Below, one piece after another: positions 1-11,455 of a stretch of DNA of 64,000 bases (position 1 is its first letter; every line of letters begins with the position of its first letter). This stretch comes from Haliotis asinina. Lineage: Eukaryota; Mollusca; Gastropoda; Lepetellida; Haliotidae. The translations under genes and the position numbers were made by a program. The DNA is taken from positions 28,009,554 through 28,073,553 of the forward strand of contig NC_090282.1 of assembly GCF_037392515.1 (NCBI RefSeq). Direction: 5' to 3'. The notes beneath the pieces are model-generated. The model had not been told where the DNA came from and did not search any database. It worked only from the letters and a program-made list of their open reading frames with translations.

Positions 1-41
1 CCAGTAAAAGCGCTGTTTATCACTTCACGTCGAGTTGGGCA
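1..41 (+). CDS. HPGD: HPGD copy A exon (counterpart of exon 5, partial)
   Basis: Partial exon cut by the window edge. It encodes SKSAVYHFTSSWA, and the donor GTAAGT follows at 42. It aligns base for base with the end of exon 5 of copy B (8618-8694). Confidence 0.85.
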
Positions 42-2140
42 GTAAGTGATTTTCTAATCTGCATAATGTGTTTTAATCTCTAATGTTCATCATCAATAGG
101 AACATCGACTTGTATGGACAGAATGTGTCTACTGTTAGAATGAATAACACGTTCTCTCACCTGGTGCTGATTAAACCAATTGAGCAGGTAAATGCAATAC
201 GACGTAAATGTATGGCGGGTAATGTGTAACAGAAACTCTTTAGTCTCGATTATTTGATCAGTCCTTCACGACACTTATGACTTCTGAGCTGTGGTTGAAA
301 TACTACATATGAGAATTAAAATACTTGTTCACTCAGTGCCTGATACCATTGCCTCTTCAGCAAAACCCTGACATGAAAGCTGCTGAAGTTCGACTGGTCA
401 GCATCTGCCCCACGGGTGCTAGGACGGCTTTTTTTGACATGGATGACGATCAGATCATGCAACGCGAACACTTCATAGCACAAACTGTGTTCTGCACGTG
501 AGCATGTATTCACTTTTCTTAATAATTGAAGACAAAATGTTGCAAAAATCTGATGTTGCCTCCAATTGTGAACTGATGTAATCCCCGATCTCTGATGCTG
601 TATCTCCTCGTTATTATGGTATGTCGACAAAATCTTTTCAATAAAATGTTTTTGAATCAGGTTTCAATAAGCGGAAGCTGCGTTTCATTACCCCTGATGT
701 AACCACAGAGTTCAGATTTGATACGGCACCAGAACCTGATGGTATATGAAACCGATTTTGGAAACTGTACTCGCGTATGCAAAGACCACGATGTCATTGT
801 TTGAAATCTCTTGTGGATACAGAGGGTGCTACAGTTTGGTTCTGCAAAGGTAGAACAGTACTGCAAAGATAGATCCATCCACCCTATTACTTGTCAGAAA
901 ACACAATACAAAATAACCTACATGGTGTCTTACAGATCTTGTGTCATCCTACTGCGTTTCCAATGATATTATTTACATAAAGCAGAAAGGACCCGAAAAG
1001 GCATGCTGGATTGAAAACATCTATTGGTTTAAAATTATCCTTGAAGTGTAAGAAACGTCACAATGTAACCTCTCAATTTTCAGGATCTACTACACAAAAG
1101 CTAATGATTCATTATGTAACCCACTAATTGTTTTGGAGGTCACTTAAATGTATCGTCCACTTCAGGCGATAACCTGTTTTAGTAAAGATTTTTTTATGAA
1201 TCGTTGGACAACTAAACTCAAGATGCAAGGGCAGGTGCTTACCTCAACAGCTCCCCCCTCCCCTCTAACATAAAGAATACATAAGGGTGATTCCCGCAGG
1301 TCTTTGCTTTCCTGTCTGTCACTAAATCCGCTAAGCATTATTCATAACCAAGGAGAGGGTTATCACCTTGGACAACAGTAGCAGTTTCCCAAACCCTTCA
1401 CTCACCCCCTTTAATAAAAGGCCTGCAACTGTTGAATCAACACTGAAATACGCCGCATGTATTCTTCGTGCTGAGTCCTTTTCCAATGACAGGTCGTATG
1501 GTTTCAACAAATGAAACATTTCCCATCTGAAACATGGCAAAACAGAAGGAGAATCCAAGAATGTAGGTCTGTAGTAGTTATTGACCATCTCGTGGAATGT
1601 CACAATGCTACAATTGTTATGTCGAACGTCACCCCGATGAAGCATTGCTTTGTTAATTTAACTTTGTGCTTGAATATTGCTAGTGTAATGCCTGCTTGTT
1701 CTTAGGGTAGGCCAGGTGGTTGAAGTGCTCCTGTTCAAGCTTCAATGACGAATTCTTTCTTTCACTATACATTGCCCTGAACAAAGTCAGTTTTTGTCGT
1801 GCTTTTTGTTTTCTGTCACATCTTTAATTTGTTTCAGCTAAACATGTTGTAAGATGATAAAAAAAGACACTGAACACACGATCCTCAAAGCGACAGTAGC
1901 GTAGTCATGTGAGTTATATGATCGTGTTAGGGTTGTGACCGTTTTGTCAAAAGAACTGATAACGTGTTACTGTAATGTTGTAATTGTGTCAAAGCAATGT
2001 CTGAGTGTTCCAGGGTAGACCAGGTGGTTGGGGCGTTCCTGTTGGCAATGCAGGACGACACCATCAACGGCACAGCCCTCACAGTCAGATCCAAAGAAGG
2101 TGTGGTGAAGATGAAGTTGAGCATGGTTCCTGTGGAATAA
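1..2140 (+). CDS. HPGD: 15-hydroxyprostaglandin dehydrogenase-like SDR, copy A (3' part)
   Basis: Last three exons of a short-chain dehydrogenase/reductase: 1-41, 361-497 and 2014-2140. The first visible exon encodes the stretch that follows the catalytic Tyr, reading SKSAVYHFTSSWA, where the K is the YxxxK lysine. The second reads QNPDMKAAEVRLVSICPTGA and on, the SDR strand and loop below the active site. The third ends in MVPVE and TAA at 2138-2140. All internal borders are GT..AG, and exon lengths (137 and 127 nt) and phases equal those of copy B 3.6 kb downstream. By family knowledge HPGD oxidises the 15-hydroxyl of prostaglandins with NAD+ in the cytosol; the substrate in a mollusc is inference. 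The 5' end, including the cofactor fold and the catalytic Ser and Tyr, is outside the window. Confidence 0.85.
361..497 (+). CDS. HPGD: HPGD copy A exon (counterpart of exon 6)
   Basis: The acceptor CTCTTCAG ends at 360 and the donor GTGAGC starts at 498. The exon is 137 nt, exactly the length of exon 6 in copy B. Differences from copy B include ARTAFFDMDDDQIMQREH here against AKTALLDLDDDQIIQPAD there. Confidence 0.85.
1706..1748 (+). pseudogene. Duplicate of the start of the HPGD last exon (alternative or decayed)
   Basis: After the acceptor CTTAG this stretch matches the start of the real last exon (2014-2140) over about 34 bases. It reads in the correct phase as TVGQVVEVLLFKLQ and then TGA at 1746-1748. 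The authentic exon begins TVDQVVGAFLLAMQ. It could be a usable alternative terminal exon or a truncated exon duplicate. Similarity fades after about 1740, so decay is the simpler reading. Confidence 0.45.
2014..2140 (+). CDS. HPGD: HPGD copy A terminal exon
   Basis: The acceptor TTCCAG ends at 2013. The exon is 127 nt and ends in TAA. It reads DDTINGTALTVRSKEG and closes with KLSMVPVE. It is the same length as exon 7 of copy B and nearly identical in sequence. Confidence 0.85.
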
Positions 2141-2376
2141 TACCACAACACGTACCATATAATATAAGCCCAAAATGGAGAATCTAAGAAATTGTATGAA
2201 AACTACCTTCTTTAATGTTTGCATATTTACGTATGCTTACTGGGCTTAAGGTGAAGAAGCCGAGAAAGTAAACTGAGTTTAAACGAAAGGAATATATGAG
2301 ATGAACTGAAAGTTACTGCCATAAGGCAAACTGCACTCGAACAATGAGAGATCTGTATGATCGTTGCCATTTTGTG

Positions 2377-2382
2377 AATAAA
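2377..2382 (+). terminator. Polyadenylation signal candidate for HPGD copy A
   Basis: AATAAA lies 237 nt after the stop codon, a plausible 3'-UTR length. Only the hexamer is seen. Confidence 0.35.
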
Positions 2383-2943
2383 ACATATTACTTCAGTACT
2401 GTTTTGATATGTCATGTGACAGAGTACTGAACACATGTTTCTAAGGGGGTTGATACAAGAGGCGTAAAACCACATTCACTCATGTTATCGGAGTGAACTG
2501 GATGATATACCCAAATGGTTGCATATGTACGCGTTTTATTGGTTTTGAAACAAATCCTATAACTGAAACATCAAAAAAGCAACAACCAACATTGTGGGAT
2601 GTGTATAGATATATCAATGGTAAATGAAACATAATATCGTGACTATCGTGACTTCCCACAGACCGGTCGTCGATAATCGGGTAGTGTATCAACAGAATCG
2701 ATACTGTCACGTTAACAGCACGAACAATGTCTCGGTTTAGGTCTTTTTGGGCAGAACTGTGTGCTACCAATTGAGGACGCACATAATCCGGCTGTGATGT
2801 CCAGCTGTACGCTCTACTTATTGTGGAAACATCGGAGCGTCTGAATACAAACCTGGGATAGTGTACTGTTCACAACTGACTTCATCCGGGTACCTCTGCA
2901 ACCTTTCAGTAGAATGTTTGCGGTCTTAGGGGTGGGTGGAACA

Positions 2944-3170
2944 GTGAGCAATGAGTTTAGTTTTACACCACACTCATCACTATTCATGCTATATTAGCGG
3001 CCTGTAAATAATCTGATTGGGATATGATGACGTGTTAACCAAGTCAGCGAGCCTGACCAACAGATCCCGTTAGCCGCCCCTTACGACAAACGGGTTGCTG
3101 TAGACCAACTCATACCTGGATCTTACTGAATCACAAATTCCAGTGTAAACGTACACATTTGGTCAGCAAG
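2944..3170 (-). mobile_element. Abalone-type SINE, diverged copy
   Basis: It shares blocks with the full-length copy at 24906-25186: the GAGTTTAGTTTTAC tail, GTAAATAATC, CAAGTCAGCGAGCCTGACCA, and ATCCCGTTAG with CTTACGACAA. Strand is given so that the CACTCAC tail is the 3' end. It lies between the two HPGD copies. Confidence 0.7.
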
Positions 3171-4472
3171 CCTGCGCATCGAATAATCAACCTTCTTCTG
3201 TTATATCGGTTGCTAAGAAATCCGTTTTATACTGCAAACAAAAATGCGGGAACACCCTAAAATCTGATTTTATTAGCACAGTGGAAGCTGTCTAAACTGA
3301 CACTCTAAAGAAATAATCCGCTTTAAACAATGTGCCGGATTGTAGAGCTGTTGATAAATGCACAAGACTGATATTTTATGCCAATGATGAGAACGTGCCG
3401 TATTGGACAGATACCGTTTTTGACAGCTTTCACTGTAATAAATAACCACAATCTTGGTGAGATTATTTATATTATAAGGAAAATGTAACATCTGAGTGCT
3501 TAATGGGCCCTGTCAGCGACGTTAGAACTTGCAGTCAAGCAACTGATTCAGTATTCGTTGAGTTCGAGTGAAATGAAACATTGTCAAAAACAGTGAAAAA
3601 ACAGGGGTTGAACACACCAGCACCATGTTTGATGACTGCCACATTCACTTGTGTCTGGGAGTTAGAATATATGCCTATCACATTTTACTGTGTTTCCATG
3701 TTGTTTGGTTTGTAACGTAGTTAGTGTTTGTATTTCTATAAAGATAACAATTAAGACATGACATGACATTTAAGCATCGACGTATATAATGTTTAGACAT
3801 TTCTTAACTTTCGGAAGGACCAGTCGGACGGACGCGAAACATAATCTCCAGTGCATTAATAGTTCCATACACAGTCCTTGAATATTCTGGAATGTATCTA
3901 AAGAGTGTCTACTCAGCAGCTGTTTACACGCAGGTGGATGGCTTTTCACCTATTTTTTTAATATGCCTGTGTGAAATCTAAGTTCAAAGTTCAAATATTA
4001 AAATCTAGAGACCATGGAATCTGACCGCAAAATCGAGAGTTATTCACAAACACAGTCGGCAACGTGGTGAGTAACAAATAAAAAGAATATGTTACGATTA
4101 ATGGAATTGGATGTACTTTGTATATGCATAAATTTTGCTCGTCTGTCTTGCAGCCCAGACTAGACGCTAAGCATTGGTAGGTGAAGGAGAGCGATATTCC
4201 TTCTATGTTCCCAAAACAATCGAAGTAAAATTGAATCTTTCACCTTATTACTAATTTTTATTTTGGCTAACATTTTCCAGCAGCTGAAGGGATGATGTAA
4301 ATGTAGGTAGTAAAGGCACTTTAAGTTCAGTTGTTGGCGATCAATAGTCCATTTTTACATTGTATTGTCTAAAATAGTTTTCTACTTTTAGAAATAATAC
4401 TGGCTAGTTTTAACTCTTTTGGGATACTATAGTTATGTTACAGTCTGTCGATGACTGGTCATTTATCTATTT

Positions 4473-4733
4473 GTGAGTGAGTGAGTTTAGTTTTACGCCT
4501 CACTCAGCAATATTCCAGCTATATGGCGGCGGTCTGTAAATAATCGAGTTTGGACCAGACAATCCAGTGACCAACAACATGAACATCGCAACTGGGAACC
4601 GATGACATGTGTCAACCAAGTCAGCGAGCCTGACCACCCGATCCCATTAGTCGCCTCTTACGACAAGCTGAGTCGCCTTTTATGGCAAGCATGGGTTGCT
4701 GAAGGCCTATTCTACCCCGGCACCTTCACGGGT
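4473..4733 (-). mobile_element. Abalone-type SINE, near full length
   Basis: It runs from the GTGAGTGAGTGAGTTTAG end to CTTCACGGGT and is almost identical to the copies at 24906 and 49761. It is flanked by an imperfect direct repeat (ATCTATTTGT left, ATCTACTTGT right), which fits target-site duplication. Open frames read through it (for example MTCVNQVSEPDHPIP) recur in every copy and are not genes. Confidence 0.8.
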
Positions 4734-5392
4734 ATATCTACTTGTATTTATAGTGTATATGTGACATTTCCCGTCAGTATATGGCTGAACTATTGCCGAG
4801 GTGACGTTAAATTTTAACTCATTCACTCACTCTTTTGATGTAGACTTAAACCCTGTAAATCTAACCCGTGAAATTCCGATTGCTTATTCATGTAATGTTG
4901 TAATAGGGAGGTCGTTGTGTAAGGGAGATAGAAGTACTTTACTGAAATGGCATGATGGGTGTGGACGAGGTTGTACGTATATGTTGTTTATTGTGTCGCA
5001 TACTCGTTGTGAAGAGTTGCTCCCCTTTGATGATTGTATATTCCAGTATTCACATCATATTATCCTCGATCTGCTAATGTCGTTGGCTGTATCAATACAT
5101 TAGTCTGAAATTGTCTGTATTAACCTTACGCACCCATCCACCCGAACGATACATCTTTCAGTAGTTTGTGCCAGAAAAATGTGATCTACGACAATATGAT
5201 ACATACCTTTCTTTCTTCACTACCCTTTGTCGACAAGCAGGGTGTTTACTTGCATGATCACAAAACGGCTGCAATAATGTTAATGCAATCTAAGATTTAA
5301 CTCACTCACTCAAAACCCCCTTTGCAAAATTCCGGTTGCAAGCTACTGTGTTTTGCATTTTCACGAATCGTTCTAACTGTTTTTTCGTATAT

Positions 5393-5553
5393 GGGGGCCG
5401 GTGGTATGGCATAGTGGTTAAAGCGTTTGCTTGTCACCGGAATATATGGGTTCGATTCGACACATGGGCACAACGTGTAAAGACCATTTCTGTTGCCCTC
5501 CGTAGTGCTATTGATGTAATATTGTTAAACGCGGCGTAAATGTAGACTCACTC
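5393..5553 (+). mobile_element. tRNA-derived SINE
   Basis: The head has tRNA-promoter-like boxes, TAGTGGTTAAAGCG (A-box region) and GGGTTCGATTC (B box). The body includes CACATGGGCACAACGTG. It ends in GTTAAACGCGGCGTAAATG and ACTCACTC, the tail shared with the other SINE family. It lies just upstream of HPGD copy B. Confidence 0.75.
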
Positions 5554-5770
5554 TTTTGTGTGTAGTGTAGTTCACATCAACGGCATAAAGATGCTTATCT
5601 CGTGAAATAGTCACCGTAGTGATGGTCACGTTATTAGTTTCGGAGCTTTTTTACAGTGAATGTCTATTCAGTCTGACACATTCACGCCCACTTATCACAG
5701 TCCCACTGCACAGAACAGTATGAGTGTATATTACATATGCGTGTATTGTTTCAGCACATCTAAAGTCGAC

Positions 5771-5863
5771 ATGCAGCTGAAGGATAAAGTAGTATTCATC
5801 ACTGGAGGTGCACAGGGATTCGGGAGGGGCGTGGCTGAAGCAGTATTGAAGAAAGGTGCAAAG
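5771..5863 (+). CDS. HPGD: HPGD copy B exon 1
   Basis: Encodes MQLKDKVVFITGGAQGFGRG through GAK (31 aa). The donor GTAAAG is phase 0. It holds the dinucleotide-binding TGxxxGxG motif. Confidence 0.88.
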
Positions 5864-8800
5864 GTAAAGCTGTCTTGTGTGTTGTTCATTATGAAATGCA
5901 AACAAGGCCTAAAAGAAGATCTGTTGTAATCGTTCCTATTATTATTTATCATTCCCCTGTATTTGGTTCCATGAACCAGGAACATTATATTATGGTATAT
6001 GAGAGGAGTGAATACGGACAAAATATACACTGAAGTAATTTTTGTTGCCATGACACTCGAAAGCTAGCACTATAATAACGGTGCTTTTTGTTTTGCACTC
6101 GGAACTCTAAAATCAAATTTGTTTTCAAGGCAGACATGTTTTGGGAGATGTTCTAAGATCTGATCGAAGAGTGGTTTCACGTCTGTAGGAATGATACAAT
6201 GTCATGAGATTATCTTTAACTGTACAGTATATTGGTGAGTATTGATACACAGCAAGTATAGTCGTCGGTGTCTATTAAATATGGATCTGAAGAAATAACT
6301 TATCGTGTGTGATACTGTATTCCCAATTCCGGTCAGGTTTGTCTCGCAGATGTCAAGAGGGATCAAGGGGAGGCAACTGCCAAAGAACTACAGGCTGCCA
6401 GTGGAGCTGACCATGTCTTCTTTGTGAAATGTGACGTGACGAATGTTGCTGGGTTTGAGGGTGAGATACTAACTATTGACGTCAACACGTGTTATATTTG
6501 CCAATGTGATCGGATTCAGCAACCTTAATGCCTGTATCTAGATGCTCATGTGATCATAAGCTTGTTTCTTTCATTACGGTAGGCTAGATCGAACCATGGC
6601 GGTTTGTATCAATGCTCATCTTTTCGCCTGGGTTTGCTTTCAGGATCATTATCCATGTTTGCAAAGAGAGAAATGAATTTTCATTCTTGTCTCTTGTTTT
6701 GAAAATTCCAGGCAACTTGAATATACTAATGGTAGAAAGAGATCTGAGAGAGTTAGGGTCCTGCTTCTCATGACTGACTGTATGCACCAGTTCGTTCGGG
6801 ACATTCAGTATCTCTCGCACTATTTTCAGTACATGTATTTTTCAAGACCCTGTTATCCGCTGCCTCTATCGGTTTGAAACAGTGTATCTAAAGCACTCCG
6901 AGAACGTGAAGGTTTGTTATTGTGTAATTTGTGAACAAACGTCTTACAATGTGGCCAGGGTGGTCAAGGTATTCACTTCCGTATAATTTTGCTATGTTTA
7001 AAATTGTATAAAAGGTCCATTACCAAAAAGAGTTGACTAGCGTTTTGTTCACCTTCAGTTTTTGTTACCTATATTTGATACTATCAGTAAATATGTATGG
7101 CATTTTTTGTCTAGATGCTTTCAAAGCTGCCGTCTCGAAATTTGGTCACGTTGATGTAATGTGCAACAATGCAGGCATACTGGACGAACGGATATGGGAA
7201 AAACAGCTGGAAATCAACTTCGTAAGTGTTGAAAATTTGTCATTTAAGTATTTACCACATAACATACATCCGTTATTATGACACTTAATCACTTCCTGAC
7301 AAATAGACGGGACACATCATGTAACAGAATGTTTATTGTGAACTCACTTCTCTCTATCTAAGATTTCTATGTGTGTACTTTTTTGAATGGCATTTAGTTG
7401 GAAAGAATCTGTGTACCCATATGTAGCTGGAATATTGCTGAGTGCGGCCTAAAATAACAAACCAATGTTTGTACTGTCTTCATTGCTGTCTGCGTTCAGA
7501 CAGCCGTTGTGCGGGGAACCATGATGGCGCTCAATCACATGAGGAAGGATAAAGGGGGTAGAGGCGGCGTCATCATCAACACCGCGTCAATGGCAGGTAT
7601 TAGTCATTCTTGTTCAGTAATGTCCATATTACGTGATCGAGATATGTTGTTGCGGGTGGTCTGTCTTTAGTAGAATGGTTGGAGAGATGTTTAAGGAGGT
7701 TGAGGTTGAGATTGAGGAGGAGTCTTTTTAACTTGGCATCTTGTACTTGGCATCCTCTCCCATGAAGATCTATGTCGTGCGGTAAGGCTTAGCTGACTTG
7801 CATGTCATCGTATCACATGCATTCATGCTGTCAATCACTGGATTGACTGCTCTAGACTGGATTTAATGACCACAATAATTTCACTGGAATAAAGTTTATT
7901 CTAGTGCTGTGATGATTCACCGATACGCATCGATTCATGGGTCGCCGATACAGTGAATCGATACAAAGATCTGACGTGTCGTATATCCCGATACGATACG
8001 TCAAATGGGTCACGATACTCACATTGATATCTAACTTTGAATATTGTGGAATCGCGATACTTGTCGAGATATACCACTTACAAGATCAGCACAAACTTTC
8101 ATCTATTATGTCACTACAATGACAGCATCCAGCAATATGCAGATGTTTTTCACATCTATAATTTCTGTTTTAACAATATTGTGTTTATGTTTTTTGTTTT
8201 GTTTGAAAAATGTACTTAATATGACCTTTTTTCAAATTACAGTTTCTTTCATTTAAACATTGTGTTGTTTTTAGCTTGAGGTGTTTTATAGGTGATGTTA
8301 GAACTAAATATTTTTGTATCTTATCGTCACCTTTATATCGGCATTCGTATCGTATCACAGATTACGTGCACGACACTTTGGCAATATATCATAGTGACAA
8401 AAATATTGCTATCGAGATATACCATATCGCAGGTTGTATGCAGCTAGTAGCACTAGTTCACTCCTGAACAAGGTTCACACCTGAACCGAGGTGTCCTCTT
8501 CTCAAAGGAGTATTACATGGGGATTACGAAACACATTAATCAGTTAGAAATACGAAATAAGAAATCCTTACAAATAATGAACTTTACCTGTTAACCGTTC
8601 TTTGCGTATTTGTTTAGCTATGGTGCCTACATACTGGTTCCCTGTTTATGGAGGCTGTAAGAGCGCTGTATATCACTTCACGTCAAGTTGGGCAGTAAGT
8701 GAATTTCTTGCAAATGTACCATGTTATATTTTGATCTCGAGATTCATTATTAATACAAATCTCAACATGTATAGACAGAACGTTGTCTACTATTCGAAAG

Positions 8801-10108
8801 AACCTGTTTTCTATACTGATGATGTTTAAACCAAACAAGTGTGCCAACACAATCGGATGTAAATGTATAAGGCATAATGTATAACCAGTACTTCTGGATT
8901 TATTACCTGCTCAACCATTCATGACATTTTAAGTACCAAATCAATAGACAGTGTAGTTATGATTGAAGTTTTGTCAGCGTGACCAAGCTCACTCACAGTG
9001 TGTAATTCCATTGCTTCATCAGCAAAACCCTGAAATGAAGGCTGCCGAAGTTCGACTGGTCACCATCTGCCCCACGGGTGCTAAGACGGCCCTTTTGGAC
9101 TTGGATGATGACCAGATCATACAACCTGCAGACTTCATAGAAGACACCGTGTTTTGCACGTGAGCCTTTTTTTAAAACCCGAATAGAAAAATTCGATGTT
9201 GCCTTGTGAAGTATAGTTAACTCTTTCTGTTATAATACTAAACACTTTTAGTATCCTGCAAACTTTAACCTTGAGGAACCATGGGTAGAGTAGTACAATG
9301 ATGTACATTATCTTCCTTGAGAGGCATTATAGAAATTCAATTTGTAACGATGAGGGGAAAACCAAGGTCTGTGAATTGTCAGCTCGTTATTGCAATGAGT
9401 GTGACGTTTCAGTGTAGATACAAAAGTACTGTCAGAAACAGAAAAAAAACTGTTTTTAGTCTGTTAATCTGCATCCCTAAAACTTTCACAACGGTAAATA
9501 GTATATCTTGAAATAACCCACTTAAGCTTTTCTATGCGTTTAGTGGGATTCATCTGACGATATCCAGTAAAGCATGTTTACTCGTAAAATCGACTAAACG
9601 TAGAAACAATACGAACAGCTGCTGTAAACAACAGGTGTGACATTATATGGCAATTATGTGGCTCAACCAGGTATGACGACGGACCGTCGAGTCACTTATG
9701 ATGTCAAATTTCAACTGTGTTTGACAATTTGAAACGGCTAAATTTCTAATTCAGTCGTAATTCTGAAAACGAAAATGCGTAACTCATGTACTCAATCTAA
9801 ATACCTCAAATTATCTACTAAGTTTGGGTTTTCTATCCATTTCAGTTTATTGTGGGAAATGCATATTCTTGCGTTTTTCCAATTTGAGTAAAACCTGTAA
9901 CTTAAGTCAAACTCGAAGTCCTGAACTCGCATTTACGTGTTAACTTGCATATAGTGTTTGTGAGATGTCTGTGTGTTCCAGGGTAGACCAGGTGGTTAGC
10001 GCATTCCTAATGGCAATGGAGGACGACACCATCAACGGCACAGCCCTCACAGTTAGAGCCAAAGAAGGTGTGGAGAAGATGAAGTTGAGCATGGTTCCGG
10101 TGGACTGA
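5771..10108 (+). CDS. HPGD: 15-hydroxyprostaglandin dehydrogenase-like SDR, copy B (complete)
   Basis: Seven exons, 5771-5863, 6337-6460, 7115-7221, 7500-7596, 8618-8694, 9023-9159 and 9982-10108, join in phase into a 253-aa protein. The N-terminus has the Rossmann glycine motif TGGAQGFG and Asp36, which in this family favours NAD+ over NADP+. NNAG is at 90-93, and the catalytic set is Asn107, Ser138, Tyr151 and Lys155. These numbers equal those I recall for human HPGD (266 aa). The predicted role is a cytosolic NAD+-dependent oxidoreductase that would inactivate prostaglandins or related hydroxy-lipids. The position equivalent to human Gln148 is Phe, so the substrate may differ. The start is the first ATG ahead of the glycine motif, with GAC before it. 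Copy A lies 3.6 kb upstream on the same strand. Confidence 0.92.
6337..6460 (+). CDS. HPGD: HPGD copy B exon 2
   Basis: The acceptor CGGTCAG ends at 6336. The exon starts VCLADVKRDQGEA, with Asp36 at the end of the second beta strand. It ends VTNVAGFE in phase 1 before GTGAGA. Confidence 0.88.
7115..7221 (+). CDS. HPGD: HPGD copy B exon 3
   Basis: Encodes DAFKAAVSKFGHVDVMCNNA and on to EINF, including the NNAG motif and Asn107. The donor GTAAGT is phase 0. Confidence 0.88.
7404..7460 (+). mobile_element. SINE 3'-tail fragment
   Basis: AGCTGGAATATTGCTGAGTG followed by CGGCCTAAAATAAC matches only the shared 3' tail of the two SINE families. It lies in HPGD intron 3. Confidence 0.5.
7500..7596 (+). 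CDS. HPGD: HPGD copy B exon 4
   Basis: Encodes TAVVRGTMMALNHMRK and then GGVIINTASMA, which holds catalytic Ser138. Phase 1 donor GTATTA. Confidence 0.88.
7780..7890 (+). mobile_element. SINE fragment in HPGD intron 4
   Basis: AGCTGACTTGCATGTCATCG, then TGTCAATCACTGGATTGACT and CTAGACTGGATTTAAT match the middle of the abalone-type SINE. It is strongly diverged and lacks both ends. Confidence 0.5.
7904..8440. repeat. CGATAC-rich interspersed repeat candidate
   Basis: Both edges of this AT-rich block carry dense ATCGATAC, CGATACG, TATCGAGATATACCA and similar words. The 7905-8075 part and the 8330-8430 part share GAGATATACCA and CGATA words. This looks like one old transposable element in intron 4 with related termini. 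I cannot assign a family, and the three short open frames inside it show no domain. Confidence 0.35.
8618..8694 (+). CDS. HPGD: HPGD copy B exon 5
   Basis: Encodes AMVPTYWFPVYGGCKSAVYH and on to SSWA. It contains the YGGCK catalytic Tyr151 and Lys155. Phe148 stands where human HPGD has Gln148. Confidence 0.9.
9023..9159 (+). CDS. HPGD: HPGD copy B exon 6
   Basis: Encodes QNPEMKAAEVRLVTICPTGA and on to DTVFC(T). The CPTGAKTALL stretch corresponds to the CPG-containing cofactor loop of SDRs. Phase 2 donor GTGAGC. Confidence 0.9.
9982..10108 (+). CDS. HPGD: HPGD copy B exon 7 (terminal)
   Basis: The acceptor GTTCCAG ends at 9981. It encodes VDQVVSAFLMAMEDDTINGT through KLSMVPVD and stop TGA at 10106-10108. 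ATTAAA at 10187-10192 is a possible variant polyadenylation signal. Confidence 0.9.
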
Positions 10109-10192
10109 TTACACTATATGAAATAGTCCACCCGAGAGCGTCCTTTCTTTAAAGTTATCAAATGCGACAGCTTTCAGTATTTCGCTATTAAA

Positions 10193-11047
10193 GTCTGTGA
10201 GCGCATAATATTGTGTTAGATTTTCATCCATGAAGCAGTTAAGCAGTTCAAAAGAAAGGAAATTTATAAGAAGATGGGTCCAAATCATCACTTAAGAGAG
10301 CTAACTAAGGAGAGCGAACTAAGGAGACATAAAGTGACCGTTGACATATTGAGTCCTCGTTATGAAATACACGTGACATATACATATTTTCTTGATTTTG
10401 ATCAAAACGTACATGTCCATTCAAGCGAAAAGTGTACACAGCTAGGTAAAAGGTGTACAAAACAGAATATTGCTTGCATCTTGTAATACTTTTTACCAAT
10501 GTAAAGTCAACATGTTTGCCTCTTGTGAAAGTCAGTTGTCATCATCTCTAAAAGTGACTAGTGGATCAGTGAAGCTGAAGCTTCATTTTCTGAATCACCT
10601 ATTTATATCAACGTCATATCTTGATATTAGATGGATTGTATGCTGCCTAACATCCAAATTCACAGCTTGTTTTGTATGCACAATAGGTTAATGAATGTAC
10701 AAAGTCTAAAGCCATGTCATGGCTTCTTTCGTGTTTTATATCCTCAAGCTTGACGAAAATAGAACCATTTTGTTACCTTTGTCTGGTGTAAGTGAGATAG
10801 GACCACTATGCGTTCTTTTTACAAACAAATCATAGTTACATGTCCATCTTATTCATCTGGGAAACAACGGGTGGAACTATCGGTAAGTAAAACAAATTTG
10901 AAAATGCATAAAAATCCCTGAGTGGAAGACTTTAGGTAACAAATATCGCATAATTCCTTTTAATTCGTAAATGTTTTTATATGTCAAGCCAAATCAAAGG
11001 CGGTTTATTAAAAGACCGAACAGTTTGAAATTATACGTCTTACTATC
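10193..11047. other. Intergenic, no gene seen
   Basis: AT-rich sequence. The two overlapping frames around 10274-10499 show no family motif and no codon bias. I see nothing supportable here. Confidence 0.5.
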
Positions 11048-11455
11048 CTCCGAGCACCTCACCGGCTTCCTGTATCAAGCAGAATTCAATACAAACTTCT
11101 TCTTCTCACACACAGCTGCATCTATGAAAATAACTTTTCTAAATATCTCAAAAGTCTCCTTCATTTCCGTGTTCAAAGTCGATTTCTCCGCTCGTCAACC
11201 TCCTTGCTGCTTACACAGCCTCACGTCAAAACTACCATGGGATCAAGAGCGCTCCCTGCTGCAGCCCCCTCTCTCTGGAACATTCTACCACTCACCCTAA
11301 AACATATAGCCTCTACTGACGCCTTCAAACTGCACTCAAAACTCATCTTTTCAAACTCTCTTTTCCATAGGCTTTGTCTACAATCTTTTCTATCTATAGC
11401 GCCATTGAGCAATATTATTTGAAACTAGGCGCTCTATAAATCCGTTATTATTATA
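11048..11455 (+). mobile_element. 5'-truncated non-LTR retrotransposon (CR1/L2-like 3' end)
   Basis: One frame stays open from 11048 to the TGA at 11420-11422. It reads LRAPHRLPVSSRIQYKLLLL, later LLLTQPHVKTTMGSRA, then AAPSLWNILPLTLK and AFKLHSKLIF. This is the familiar C-terminal tail of CR1/L2/jockey-type reverse transcriptases, with the SRAF-like, AAPSLWN.LP and F(K)..LK.HLF blocks. After the stop comes GGCGCTCTATAAATCCG and then TTATTATTATATT, the usual short-repeat 3' end of this group. The endonuclease and polymerase parts are absent. It is a dead-on-arrival copy but young enough to keep its frame. Confidence 0.75.

Noticed and set aside
4602-4817. Open frame MTCVNQVSEPDHPIPLVASY, also at 25013 and partly at 14298
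   Set aside because: It lies inside SINE copies and recurs in each; it is not conserved as a protein gene.
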